NCBI GenBank assembly: GCA_900553175.1
Contig: USCH01000008.1
Coordinates: 1 to 49,468 of the forward strand
DNA length: 49,468 nt
Source: an uncultured Alistipes sp.
GTDB taxonomy: Bacteria; Bacteroidota; Bacteroidia; Bacteroidales; Rikenellaceae
Direction: 5' to 3'
The position numbers and the translations under genes are program-made. This document shows positions 17,108-26,075 of the stretch, piece after piece. Under the pieces are notes generated by a model. The model saw nothing but the letters and a program-made list of their open reading frames with translations, did not search any database and had not been told where the DNA came from. The stretch's first letter is position 1. Each line of letters opens with the position of its first letter.

Positions 17108-17635
17108 TCAATGTTCAGTTTCCATATGGTTCAAAATCAGCTCCACCACCTCCCGGTCGGTGAGCGCGTCGCAGTCGACCGTCCACCGGGCCCGGGCGTA
17201 GTAAGGCTCCCGCACGGCCATGTCGCGCTGCATGAAGGCCACCAGCGCGTCGCCGCTCAATCCGCACAGACGCGGACGCCTGCTGATCCCGTAGGGGCTG
17301 AGCCTGCGGGCGATGCTCTCGGCCGAACGGCGCAGATAGACGGTGGTCCCCGCACGGTTCATGCGCTCCATGTTGTCGCTCCAGACGGGCAGCCCGCCTC
17401 CGGTCGACACCACGGCCGCCTCGCCCCGGTCGATCACGCCGTCGAGGACCTCGCGTTCGATCTCGCGGAAGCGCGTCTCGCCCTCGTAGCGGAACAGATC
17501 GGCCACCGCAGCCCCCTCGCGCGCCTCGACCAGAGCGTCGGTGTCGGCACAGGCGGCCCGGAGGCGCCGCGCCAGCTTACGGGCCAAAGTGCTCTTGCCG
17601 CACCCCATGTAACCGATCAGGAAAACAGGTTTCAT
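17108..17635 (-). CDS. aroK: Shikimate kinase
   Basis: Shikimate kinase phosphorylates shikimate with ATP in aromatic amino acid synthesis. It has 175 residues, the normal length. Walker A GYMGCGKST is at the N-terminus. Substrate-binding ADTD, the arginine-containing FRYEGETRFREIEREVL and STGGGLP follow in the expected order, and the lid arginine lies in the ISRRPRL region. The ATG at 17635 is 11 bases after the parC stop, so it is co-transcribed with the topoisomerase IV genes. Confidence 0.95.
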   Translation of the reverse strand: MKPVFLIGYMGCGKSTLARKLARRLRAACADTDALVEAREGAAVADLFRYEGETRFREIEREVLDGVIDRGEAAVVSTGGGLPVWSDNMERMNRAGTTVYLRRSAESIARRLSPYGISRRPRLCGLSGDALVAFMQRDMAVREPYYARARWTVDCDALTDREVVELILNHMETEH

Positions 17636-17646
17636 CGTCCCGTGGT

Positions 17647-20517
17647 TCAAAAAAGATCGAGCTGCTCGGGGTCGATCATCCGGTCGGCATCGGTGCCCTG
17701 CGGACGGTCGATCTCCAGCTCGGCACCCGGCGCCTCCGCAGGACGGGAAGACTCTCCGCCCGCATCCGCCGCGGCCGGAGCGGCATCGCCGATCGCTTCG
17801 AGGTCGACGACGGACTCCCCTTCGTCCGCCGGCTCCTCCCCGGTTTCGGGCGGCAACTCGGATTCGGGCGGCAGTTCGGGTTCGATGAAGCGCAGCGAGG
17901 CGACCTCGTAGGTGGTCAGCCGCTTGCCCTTGGCGCGGTGGCTCTTGATCCCGACGAAGTCGTCGACCCCGATTTCGTCGGCCGGACGCGAGGCATGCGC
18001 CCCCCCGTAGGCGATTTCGAGCCGGGCTCCGGCACAATCGGTCACGCACACCAGCTCGGCCTGCCCCTCCTCGTCGAGGAACGACTGCATGCGGTCGGAG
18101 GCTTCGGCCGTGAAGCGTTTCATGTAGTAGTAGCCCTGCGCACGGTCGAAATAGCAGACGCTGTAAACGCGGTCGGGCTCGTAGCGGTCGACGCGCACGG
18201 TTTCGTCGGGGAAGTGCTGGCCCAGGTCGAAGCCCGTGATGTAATACTGGTTTTTCGAGGTCCAGACCACCAGTTTGTCGTCGCCCTTGAATTCGCCCAG
18301 AAGCTGGCCGCGCCCGTCGGCATTGAGCCGCCGCACGTCGTCGTCGAACCAGATGCGCTGGCCGCCGAGCGTCGAGGTGCCGCGCGTCTTGAGCACGATT
18401 TTGTGAATTCCGTAGCGCGAGAAGAGGTTGCCCTGGCTCTGGCGCCCCTTGATGGCCAAAGTCGAGAAGTCGAGGTCGACGATCAGCTTCTTCAGGCGCG
18501 GGCGCGGCTTGAAGTAGACCTTCAGCACCTCGGCCTCGCCGTTGGGATTGACCGACATGTAGAGGATTTCGCTGCGGGGCGTGCCCTTGGTGATGTCGTA
18601 CTCCTTGTCGCGCGTGACGGACTTGATGGCGCAGCGCTTCATCAGGATCGGGCCGTTCTTGCCGTCGCGGTAGAGGACGTTGTAGATCGTCCGCTCGTCG
18701 TTGCGCTTGAAGACACCTATATAATAGATGCCCTTGTCGAAAAAGGCCTTGTCCGAGACTTTGGTGATGACGTAGCGGCCGTCGCGCAGGAAGACGATCA
18801 CGTCGTCGATGTCCGAGCAGTCGCACACCAGCTCGGCGTCCTTCATCGACTTGCCGATGCCGAAGAAGCCCTCGGCTCGGTCGACATAGAGCTTGGCATT
18901 GGTGACGGCGACCTTCGTCGCCTCGATCGAGTCGAACTCGCGCAGCTCGGTGCGCCGCTCACGCCCCCTGCCGTACTTGTCGCGGATGCGGCGGTAGTAG
19001 GCCACGGCATACTCGGTCAGGTGGGCCAGATCGTGCTGCGTCTGTTCGATGTCGGCCTCGATCTGCTTGATTTCGTTGTCGGCCTTCTCGGAGTCGAAGC
19101 GCGAAATGCGGATGAATTTCAACTCCGTAAGGCGCTGCACGTCGTCCAGAGTGACCTCGCGGCGCAGCAGCTTCTTGAAAGGCTCCAGCCCCTTGTCGAC
19201 GGCGGCGTAGGCCTCCTCGCGGGTTTTGCACCCCTCGATGAGCTGGTAGAGCTTGTTCTCGATGAAGATGCGTTCGAGCGAGGCGGCGTGCCACGCCTCG
19301 TTCAACTCGCCGAGACGGATTTCCAGCTCGCGGCCCAGCAGCTGTTTGGTGTGGTCGGCCGAGCGGCGCAGAATCTCCCGCACGCCGAGGAAGTGGGGCT
19401 TCTCGTCCCAGATCACGCAGGCGTTGGGCGAAATGGAGACCTCGCAGTCAGTGAAGGCGTAGAGGGCGTCGATGGTCTTGTCCGAAGATTCGTCGGGGGC
19501 CACCTGAACGATGATCTCCACCTTGTCGGCCGTGTTGTCGTCGACCTTGCGGATTTTGATCTTGCCCTTGTCGTTGGCCCGGATGATCGACTCCTTGATC
19601 GACTCGGTGGTGGTCGTGTAGGGAATTTCGGTGATGGCGAGCGTGCGTTTGTCGATCTTCGAAATGCGCGCGCGGACCTTCACGACGCCGCCCCGCAGGC
19701 CGTCGTTGTAACGGCTCACGTCGGCCATGCCGCCCGTGGGGAAGTCGGGGTAAAGCACGAAGTCGCGCCCCTCGAGGTGGGCGATGGCCGCATCGATGAG
19801 CTCCACGAAGTTGTGGGGCAGAATCTTCGACGCCAGACCCACGGCGATGCCGTCGGAGCCCTGCGCCAGCAGCAGCGGAAATTTGATGGGCAGCGTGACG
19901 GGCTCCTCCTTGCGGCCGTCGTAGGAGAGCATCCATTCGGTGGTCTTCCGGTTGAAAACCACGTCCAGAGCGAACTTCGAGAGGCGCGCCTCGATATAAC
20001 GGCCCGCGGCGGCCTCGTCGCCCGTGAGGATGTTGCCCCAGTTGCCCTGGCAGTCGATCAGGAGATCTTTCTGGCCCAGCTGCACGAGGGCGTCCTTGAT
20101 CGAAGCGTCGCCGTGGGGGTGGTACTGCATGGTCTGACCCACGAGGTTGGCCACCTTGTTGTAGCGGCCGTCGTCGACCACCTTCATGGCGTGGAGGATA
20201 CGCCGCTGCACGGGCTTCAGACCGTCCTCGACATGGGGCACGGCGCGCTCGAGGATCACGTAGGAGGCATAGTCGAGGAACCAGTTTTTATACATGCCCG
20301 TGAGCTTGCGCACGTCGCCCTCCTCCTGCGTCAGGCGATCGTACCTGCCTTTGCGGGCGGGCCCGTCGGCACTCTCCTCCGCATCGGGGGCTTCGAGGAC
20401 ATCGGCAGCATCGGCAGCATCGGGGGCCGTCCCATCGGCCCGCCCGCCGGGGGTTTCGGACGCCGAACGCTCCTCGCGAAGCTCCTCCTCGGGGTTGATT
20501 CTATCTTTGTCGGCCAT
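17647..20517 (-). CDS. parC: DNA topoisomerase IV subunit A
   Basis: ParC is the DNA-cleaving subunit of the decatenase that separates daughter chromosomes; with the adjacent ParE it forms the holoenzyme. It has 956 residues, with a roughly 55-residue acidic Ala/Glu/Asp N-terminal extension before the core (GMYKNWFLDYASYVILERAV). The catalytic tyrosine is Tyr174 in AGRYIEARLS. The quinolone region reads HPHGDASIKDAL, with Ala at the Ser80 position; this is probably native for the group. The C-terminal domain is degenerate compared with GyrA and ends in an acidic tail. The ATG at 20517 is 35 bases after parE. Confidence 0.95.
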   Translation of the reverse strand: MADKDRINPEEELREERSASETPGGRADGTAPDAADAADVLEAPDAEESADGPARKGRYDRLTQEEGDVRKLTGMYKNWFLDYASYVILERAVPHVEDGLKPVQRRILHAMKVVDDGRYNKVANLVGQTMQYHPHGDASIKDALVQLGQKDLLIDCQGNWGNILTGDEAAAGRYIEARLSKFALDVVFNRKTTEWMLSYDGRKEEPVTLPIKFPLLLAQGSDGIAVGLASKILPHNFVELIDAAIAHLEGRDFVLYPDFPTGGMADVSRYNDGLRGGVVKVRARISKIDKRTLAITEIPYTTTTESIKESIIRANDKGKIKIRKVDDNTADKVEIIVQVAPDESSDKTIDALYAFTDCEVSISPNACVIWDEKPHFLGVREILRRSADHTKQLLGRELEIRLGELNEAWHAASLERIFIENKLYQLIEGCKTREEAYAAVDKGLEPFKKLLRREVTLDDVQRLTELKFIRISRFDSEKADNEIKQIEADIEQTQHDLAHLTEYAVAYYRRIRDKYGRGRERRTELREFDSIEATKVAVTNAKLYVDRAEGFFGIGKSMKDAELVCDCSDIDDVIVFLRDGRYVITKVSDKAFFDKGIYYIGVFKRNDERTIYNVLYRDGKNGPILMKRCAIKSVTRDKEYDITKGTPRSEILYMSVNPNGEAEVLKVYFKPRPRLKKLIVDLDFSTLAIKGRQSQGNLFSRYGIHKIVLKTRGTSTLGGQRIWFDDDVRRLNADGRGQLLGEFKGDDKLVVWTSKNQYYITGFDLGQHFPDETVRVDRYEPDRVYSVCYFDRAQGYYYMKRFTAEASDRMQSFLDEEGQAELVCVTDCAGARLEIAYGGAHASRPADEIGVDDFVGIKSHRAKGKRLTTYEVASLRFIEPELPPESELPPETGEEPADEGESVVDLEAIGDAAPAAADAGGESSRPAEAPGAELEIDRPQGTDADRMIDPEQLDLF

Positions 20518-20552
20518 AAATCGGCAAATTCTTAATTTTCAATTTTTCACGC

Positions 20553-22427
20553 TTAATCGAGCATCAGGTCCCGCTCCACGAGGTCCTCCTCGATGCGCAG
20601 GTTGTCGATGATGAAGCCCTGGCGCTCGAAGGTGTTCTTGCCCATGTAGAACTCCAGCAGGTCGTGGATCGGGTCGTCCTTCGTGATGCGCACCTTGTCC
20701 AGCCGCATGCCCTCGCCGATGAACTCGCGGAACTCGTCGGGAGAAATCTCGCCCAGACCTTTGAACCGCGTGATCTCGGCATTGGCGCGGCATCGGGCCA
20801 CGGCCCGCTGCCGCTCCTCCTCGGAGTAACAATAATGCGTCTCCTTCTTGTTGCGCACGCGGAACAGCGGCGTCTGCAAAATATAGAGGTGGCCGCGGCG
20901 GATGACATCGGGGAAGAACTGCAAAAAGAACGTGGTGATCAGCAGGCGGATATGCATGCCGTCGACATCGGCATCGGTGGCGATGACGACCTTTTCGTAG
21001 CGGAGGTTGTCCATATCCTCCTCGATATTGAGGGCCGCCTGAAGGAGGTTGAACTCCTCGTTCTCGTAGACCACCTTCTTGGTCAGTCCGAAGCAGTTCA
21101 GGGGTTTGCCCCGCAGCGAGAAGACCGCCTGCGTGCGCACGTCGCGCGACTTGGTGATCGAACCCGAGGCCGAATTGCCCTCGGTGATGAAGATCATCGA
21201 CCGGTCGGCCAGTTCGCTTTTGTCGGTGCGGTGGATCTTGCAGTCGCGCAGCTTGCGGTTGTTGAGCGACACCTTCCTGGCCGTCTCGCGCGCCTTCTTC
21301 TGGATGCCCGAAATCGCCTTGCGCTCCTTCTCGTTCTCGACGATCTTCCTCTGGAGAACCTGCGCCGTCTCGGGGTGCTTGTGCAGGTAGTCGTCGAGAT
21401 GCTTGGAGAGGAAGTCGGCCACGAAATTGTTGACCGAGACGCCCGGTTCGACCTCCTTGGAGCCGAACTTGGTCTTCATCTGGTTCTCGAAGATGGGATC
21501 GGAGACCTTGATCGAAATGGCGGCGATGATCGACGTGCGAATGTCGGCCGGATCGTAGTCCTTGTGGTAGAACTCCTTGACGGTCTTGGCGATGGCGGCA
21601 CGCAGCGCCGTCTGGTGGGTGCCGCCCAGGGTCGTGTGCTGGCCGTTGACGAACGATTCGTAGCTCTCGCCGTAGCCCGAGCCGTGGGTGAGGACCACCT
21701 CGATGTCATCGCCGACGAGGTGGATCGGCGCATAGAGCGGCTCCTCGGACATGGTGTCGTTCAGAAGATCGAGCAGACCGTTCTTCGAGGCGAATTTCCG
21801 GTCGTTGAGCACCAGCGTAAGGCCCCGGTTCAGGTAGCTGTAGTTGCGGATCTTCTGCTCGACGTACTCCATGTTGTAGTCGTAGGCGCCGAAAATCTCC
21901 TCGTCGACGCGGTAGCGGATGAGCGTGCCGTTGCGTTCGTCGACGCCGCTCTCCCACTTGTCGCTGACCTCGAGGCCCTGCGCGAAGGTGACCGTGCGCG
22001 CCTCGCCGTCGCGGATCGAACGGGCCGTGAATTCGCTCGAGAGCATGTTGACGGCCTTGACGCCCACGCCGTTCAGACCGACGGTCTTCTTGAAGGCGTC
22101 GCCGCCGTACTTGCCGCCCGTGTTCATCTGCCCGACGGCCGCCGAAAGCGACTTGAGGGGAATGCCGCGCCCGTAGTCGCGCACGGTGACCACCTTGTCC
22201 TCGACGGTGATCTCGATCTGCTTGCCGGCCCCCATGATGAACTCGTCGATCGAGTTGTCGACGACCTCCTTGATGAGCACGTAGAGCGCCTCGTCGGGCG
22301 ACGACCCGTCGCCGACCACCCCCACGTACATGCCCGGCCGCAGACGAAGGTGCTCGCGCGGCGAGAGGTGGACGATGGCGTCGTCGCCGTAGTTTTGGGG
22401 GGAACTATTGGTAAGTAAATCTGCCAT
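20553..22427 (-). CDS. parE: DNA topoisomerase IV subunit B
   Basis: ParE is the ATPase subunit of topoisomerase IV, 624 residues. The GHKL ATP site is visible (EVVDNSIDEF, VRDYGRGIPL, GLNGVGVKAVN). The transducer domain follows, then the TOPRIM motifs EGNSASGS and DADVDGMHI and the C-terminal RFKGLGEI segment. Assignment to ParE rather than GyrB rests on its adjacency to parC and its compact length without the GyrB-type insert. It heads the parE-parC-aroK-murI run. The AT-rich gap upstream has repeated TTTTTAATT words but no convincing promoter. Confidence 0.93.
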   Translation of the reverse strand: MADLLTNSSPQNYGDDAIVHLSPREHLRLRPGMYVGVVGDGSSPDEALYVLIKEVVDNSIDEFIMGAGKQIEITVEDKVVTVRDYGRGIPLKSLSAAVGQMNTGGKYGGDAFKKTVGLNGVGVKAVNMLSSEFTARSIRDGEARTVTFAQGLEVSDKWESGVDERNGTLIRYRVDEEIFGAYDYNMEYVEQKIRNYSYLNRGLTLVLNDRKFASKNGLLDLLNDTMSEEPLYAPIHLVGDDIEVVLTHGSGYGESYESFVNGQHTTLGGTHQTALRAAIAKTVKEFYHKDYDPADIRTSIIAAISIKVSDPIFENQMKTKFGSKEVEPGVSVNNFVADFLSKHLDDYLHKHPETAQVLQRKIVENEKERKAISGIQKKARETARKVSLNNRKLRDCKIHRTDKSELADRSMIFITEGNSASGSITKSRDVRTQAVFSLRGKPLNCFGLTKKVVYENEEFNLLQAALNIEEDMDNLRYEKVVIATDADVDGMHIRLLITTFFLQFFPDVIRRGHLYILQTPLFRVRNKKETHYCYSEEERQRAVARCRANAEITRFKGLGEISPDEFREFIGEGMRLDKVRITKDDPIHDLLEFYMGKNTFERQGFIIDNLRIEEDLVERDLMLD

Positions 22428-22521
22428 GATATCGAATTAAAAATCAAGAATGAAGAATTAAAAATCGAAAAAACGGCCGGAACAGGGCGGAATTCAATTT
22501 TTCATTTTTAATTTTTCATTT

Positions 22522-23211
22522 TTAATTTCCGCCAGCGCGCTGCACATATCGTCGTGCACGCGCTGCATGAGCGCATGCGTCTCCGTGGCGGCGACTTCGG
22601 ATCGCGATGCGGTTGCCCCAGTTGAAAAGGAAATTCTTGCGGATGAGCGTCTTCGTTCCGTCCAGCACGACGGGCAGGATGCCCACCCCGGCCTCCTTGG
22701 CCAAAGCGAAGGCGCCCGTCTTGAAGCGGTGGATCTCGCCGTCCTTCGACCGCGTGCCCTCGGGGAAGACGGCCACCGAGGCGCCCCGCCGGAGCCACTT
22801 GCAGCCGTCGGCGATCATCTTGTCGCGGGCTTCGGCGGCACGGCCGCGGTCGATGCAGATGTCGCCGTGCAGCACGAGGAACTGCCCGAAGAAGGGAACC
22901 CGGAACACTTCGCGCTTGGAGACCCAGCGGAAATTGAGCGGCACGTAATAGAGCGCCGGAATGTCGATGACCGTATTGTGGTTCAGCACGATGACATAGC
23001 TTTTCGTGCGGTCGAGCGCATCGAGCCCCACGACCCGCTGCCGCCAGCGCGGCGGGATGAAAAAGAAGATGCGCACCAGAATGCGCGAAAGTTCGTGCAC
23101 CACGCGCCGGGACGGGTCGAACGGCAGGCACACGACCAGCGCCAGAGCCGACAGCAGCAGGAAAAAGGTGCACAGGAGCACCAGGAAAAGGTAATACAAC
23201 GCACTTATCAT
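22522..23211 (-). CDS. 1-acylglycerol-3-phosphate acyltransferase (PlsC family), frameshifted C-terminus
   Basis: This inner-membrane acyltransferase makes phosphatidic acid. The N-terminal membrane segment is MISALYYLFLVLLCTFFLLL; catalytic NHNTVID (HX4D) and FPEGTRS are intact. The start is the ATG at 23211; longer frames upstream are rejected. The frame ends at 22522 after an Arg-rich tail (SRRHGDACAHAARARRYVQR) that looks out of frame. Near 22590-22600 the alternative frame reads EVAATETHALMQRVHDDMCS and continues to 22508, which looks like the normal family C-terminus. This suggests an indel or deletion that shifted the last part. The catalytic core should still fold. A TAAATTTG box lies upstream. 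Confidence 0.85.
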   Translation of the reverse strand: MISALYYLFLVLLCTFFLLLSALALVVCLPFDPSRRVVHELSRILVRIFFFIPPRWRQRVVGLDALDRTKSYVIVLNHNTVIDIPALYYVPLNFRWVSKREVFRVPFFGQFLVLHGDICIDRGRAAEARDKMIADGCKWLRRGASVAVFPEGTRSKDGEIHRFKTGAFALAKEAGVGILPVVLDGTKTLIRKNFLFNWGNRIAIRSRRHGDACAHAARARRYVQRAGGN

Positions 23212-23240
23212 TTCGGCAGACGGTGAGAGTTCGATTCCGG

Positions 23241-23248
23241 CAAATTTA
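23241..23248 (-). promoter_or_regulatory. Promoter box of the acyltransferase gene
   Basis: Minus strand TAAATTTG matches TAnnTTTG, 29 nt before the ATG at 23211. No clear -33 TTTG is present at 19 nt. Confidence 0.5.
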
Positions 23249-23454
23249 CGAATTTTTCTCCGAAATTCCTTGTCGGAGCGCAAGGATTTTTCGTCGGAGC
23301 GCTCCCCCGCCGACCTTTCCGACGCGCACCGGACCGTCACGAACCGGGCGCACGGCCACGCATCGTCTCGGACAGGACAGGAGCGGGCGCACCGTCCGCC
23401 CCGCCCCACCCCAGGCCGCCCCCGGTACCAGACCGTACCGGACGCACCGACCTC

Positions 23455-23560
23455 CCCGGGCCGGAGAGCCGCACGGAGAAAGAGAGCCGGGAAAAAGCGG
23501 AACGCGGGAAAGAAGGGACGGAGACAGGGCGGCGGAAAGGGGCGAGAAGAAAGAAAACGC
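23455..23560 (+). repeat. Purine-rich degenerate stretch in the divergent intergenic region
   Basis: After a C-rich portion (23390-23455), the plus strand becomes purine-rich: GGAGAAAGAGAGCCGGGAAA, AAGCGGAACGCGGGAAAGAA, GGGACGGAGACAGGGCGGCG. It lies between the minus-strand acyltransferase promoter and the plus-strand barrel promoter. Confidence 0.5.
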
Positions 23561-23589
23561 GAATTCCATCGAAAAACAAGTAGTATGTA

Positions 23590-23621
23590 TTGCAAAGTAT
23601 AAATATTTTTACATATCTTTG
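23590..23621 (+). promoter_or_regulatory. Promoter of the outer-membrane barrel gene
   Basis: TTGC (23590-23593) is followed after 20 nt by TATCTTTG (23614-23621) in an AT-rich context, 45 nt before the ATG at 23667. Confidence 0.75.
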
Positions 23622-23666
23622 TGCCGTCAACAAACAGAAGGACCGAAAAAATCGGAAACAGACGAG

Positions 23667-26075
23667 ATGAAAAGACTTCTTTGGGGAATCGCGGCCGCAT
23701 GCTGGCTCGGCGGCGCGGTTCAGGCAGCACAGCCGACAGAGCGCCGGGGACGCATCGTCGACGAAAAGGGAGAGGCCGTGGCGTTCGCCACGGTCGTCGT
23801 GCAGCGCGACGGCGCAGAAGCGGTCGGAACGACGACCGACGCAGAGGGACGCTTCACGATCGAGGCCGCAGCGGGCGACTGCACCCTGTCGGTCGCCCAT
23901 CTGGGCATGGAGCCGCTGCAAAAGGAGCTGCGCCTCGACCAGCGGAGCGATCTGGGCGACTTCACGCTCCGCAACGCAGCGACCGCGATCGACGAAGTGG
24001 TGGTCCGGGCATCGCTCGTCAGGCGCGAAGCCGACCGCTTCGTCGTCGACGTGGCCAACGCGCCCTCGGCCATCGGCAAGGACGGCGCGGAGCTGCTCGA
24101 ACACGCACCGGGGGTGTGGATCGACGGAGAGCGAATCACGATCAACGGAAAAACGGGCACGAAAGTCTACGTCGACGAACGCGAACTGCGCATGGAACCC
24201 GAACAACTGGTCGGTTATCTGCGTTCGCTGCGGGCCGAGGAGATCCGGAAAATCGAGGTGATCCCGGTGGCGGGGGCCGACTACGACGCCGATGCGTCGG
24301 GAGGCATCATCCGCATCCTGCTCAAAAAGCGGCGCGAACGAGGCACCGAAGGGTCGGCGTCGGTCGTCCTGCGGGGCGGAGAGCTGTTCCGAACGGTCAG
24401 TCCCGAACTGAACGTCAACCACCACTCGGGACGCTTCGACCTCTACGCCCGGGGCTGGGCGACGATGCAGCACACGGCCTTCGAATCGGCGGAGCGCACC
24501 GACTACGCCTCGTCGGAGGCCCGCATCGACGCCCGAAGCGAGAAGCAGGAGCGCCAACGCAGCCTGGGCATCCGGGCGGGCGGTCTCTGGCAGGCGGCGC
24601 CGCGGCACAGCATCGGCCTCGAAGCCGAATACTGGCACGACCGCGGCCGGGGTCCCACGGACTCGCGCACCGACTTCACGACCGGCGGAAGCCCCCTGCG
24701 CACGGAGAGCCGCTACGACAACCGCACCGCACGCGGCAACGCGTCGGCAACGTTCAACTACATCGCGACGCTCGACACGCTCGGCTCGAAATTCAAGGTG
24801 CTGGCTGACTGGAGCCGGCGCACCTCCTCGACCGACGACGACAACCGCAGCCGAACGGAGCGCCTGCTGCCGGAGGCGGAAGAGCCCGCGCAGGCAGGAA
24901 GTCTGCCCCCAAAAACGGATTCGCTCTACCGCGACCGTTCGGAGGCGGTCTACAACATCCTCTCGGCCACGCTGGCGCTCGAAAAAGTCCTGTCGTCCGC
25001 CGTGACGCTGCGCGCCGGAGCCAAATACACCTCGAACGACATGCGCAACGACGCCCGATACGAATACCTCAAGCGGGAAGAATGGCTCGTCAACGACCGG
25101 GAGAGCTTCCGGCTGGACTACCGGGAGCACATCGCGGCGCTCTACGGCGCGGCGACGCTCCGGCTGGGGCGCTGGAACATCGCGGCAGGTCTGCGCGGCG
25201 AATACACCGCCACGCGGGGCAAGGCGGACGGAGTGAAGCAGCGCTACCTGACGCTCTTTCCCAACGCCAACGTTTCGTGGTCCATGACCCCGGAGGGTGA
25301 CTATTCGATCATCGCCCAGTATGCCCGCACGATCGACCGGCCCCGATTCTGGGCGCTCAATCCCCAGCGGATTCAGATTTCGGAGTACACCTACCAGACG
25401 GGCAATCCGGCGCTCGACCCCTCGCTGCGCCAGGACGTGAGCCTGACGCTGGTGCTGGCGGGCAAATACACCCTAACGGGCGGCACGGTGATCCAAAGCG
25501 GGGAGATTCAGCAGACGATACAGGCCGACGGCGAGGACCCCGACCTGCTGCACGTGGCCTGGGTCAACTTCGAAACGACGCGCAGCCACTACCTCACGGC
25601 CAGCGTGCCGCTGCAAATCGCACGCTGGTGGAGCGTGAACCTCAACGCCACCTACCTGCGCCGCGGCGAGCGCACCGATGTCGGAGCGCCCGAACGGCAC
25701 CGCGACTTCGGATTCGCAGGCCTGTCGACCGCCTTCACGCTGCCGGCCGGGTTCGGCATCGACCTCTCGTACCGCTACCAGAGCCCGATGGAGTTCGGCA
25801 ACTGCCGGGTCGGGGCGATGCACTTCAGCCGGGCGGGGCTCAAGAAGCGGTTCGGCGAGCGCTTCACGGCTTCGCTCTCGGTCGAAAATCCGGTCGAATG
25901 CCTCCAGCGGATCGGGGCGCGCGGCGAAGGGTTCGTCCGCTCGGTCGACATACGGCAGGAGTGGAACAGCCGCAGCTACCGGCTCTCGCTCAGCTACAAC
26001 TTCCGCACGGGCAAGGTGTTCCGCAGCCGGAGCGTCGAAGCGGGCGCGGCCGAGGAGCGCAGCCGCATGAATTAG
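23667..26075 (+). CDS. TonB-dependent-receptor-like outer membrane beta-barrel protein
   Basis: This 802-residue protein has signal peptide MKRLLWGIAAACWLGGAVQA. A carboxypeptidase-like regulatory domain follows (RRGRIVDEKGEAVAFATVVV, then VAHLGMEPL), then a plug-like domain (VYVDERELRMEPEQLVGYLR, IRKIEVIPVAGADYDADASGG). The long C-terminal beta-barrel is of the OMP_b-brl_3 type. No SusD partner is adjacent, so it is not a classical SusC/SusD pair. Such proteins are outer-membrane transporters or uncharacterised surface barrels; substrate unknown. The start is the ATG following a strong promoter. Its TAG overlaps the stop of the convergent amylase gene by four bases. Confidence 0.88.
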   Translation: MKRLLWGIAAACWLGGAVQAAQPTERRGRIVDEKGEAVAFATVVVQRDGAEAVGTTTDAEGRFTIEAAAGDCTLSVAHLGMEPLQKELRLDQRSDLGDFTLRNAATAIDEVVVRASLVRREADRFVVDVANAPSAIGKDGAELLEHAPGVWIDGERITINGKTGTKVYVDERELRMEPEQLVGYLRSLRAEEIRKIEVIPVAGADYDADASGGIIRILLKKRRERGTEGSASVVLRGGELFRTVSPELNVNHHSGRFDLYARGWATMQHTAFESAERTDYASSEARIDARSEKQERQRSLGIRAGGLWQAAPRHSIGLEAEYWHDRGRGPTDSRTDFTTGGSPLRTESRYDNRTARGNASATFNYIATLDTLGSKFKVLADWSRRTSSTDDDNRSRTERLLPEAEEPAQAGSLPPKTDSLYRDRSEAVYNILSATLALEKVLSSAVTLRAGAKYTSNDMRNDARYEYLKREEWLVNDRESFRLDYREHIAALYGAATLRLGRWNIAAGLRGEYTATRGKADGVKQRYLTLFPNANVSWSMTPEGDYSIIAQYARTIDRPRFWALNPQRIQISEYTYQTGNPALDPSLRQDVSLTLVLAGKYTLTGGTVIQSGEIQQTIQADGEDPDLLHVAWVNFETTRSHYLTASVPLQIARWWSVNLNATYLRRGERTDVGAPERHRDFGFAGLSTAFTLPAGFGIDLSYRYQSPMEFGNCRVGAMHFSRAGLKKRFGERFTASLSVENPVECLQRIGARGEGFVRSVDIRQEWNSRSYRLSLSYNFRTGKVFRSRSVEAGAAEERSRMN

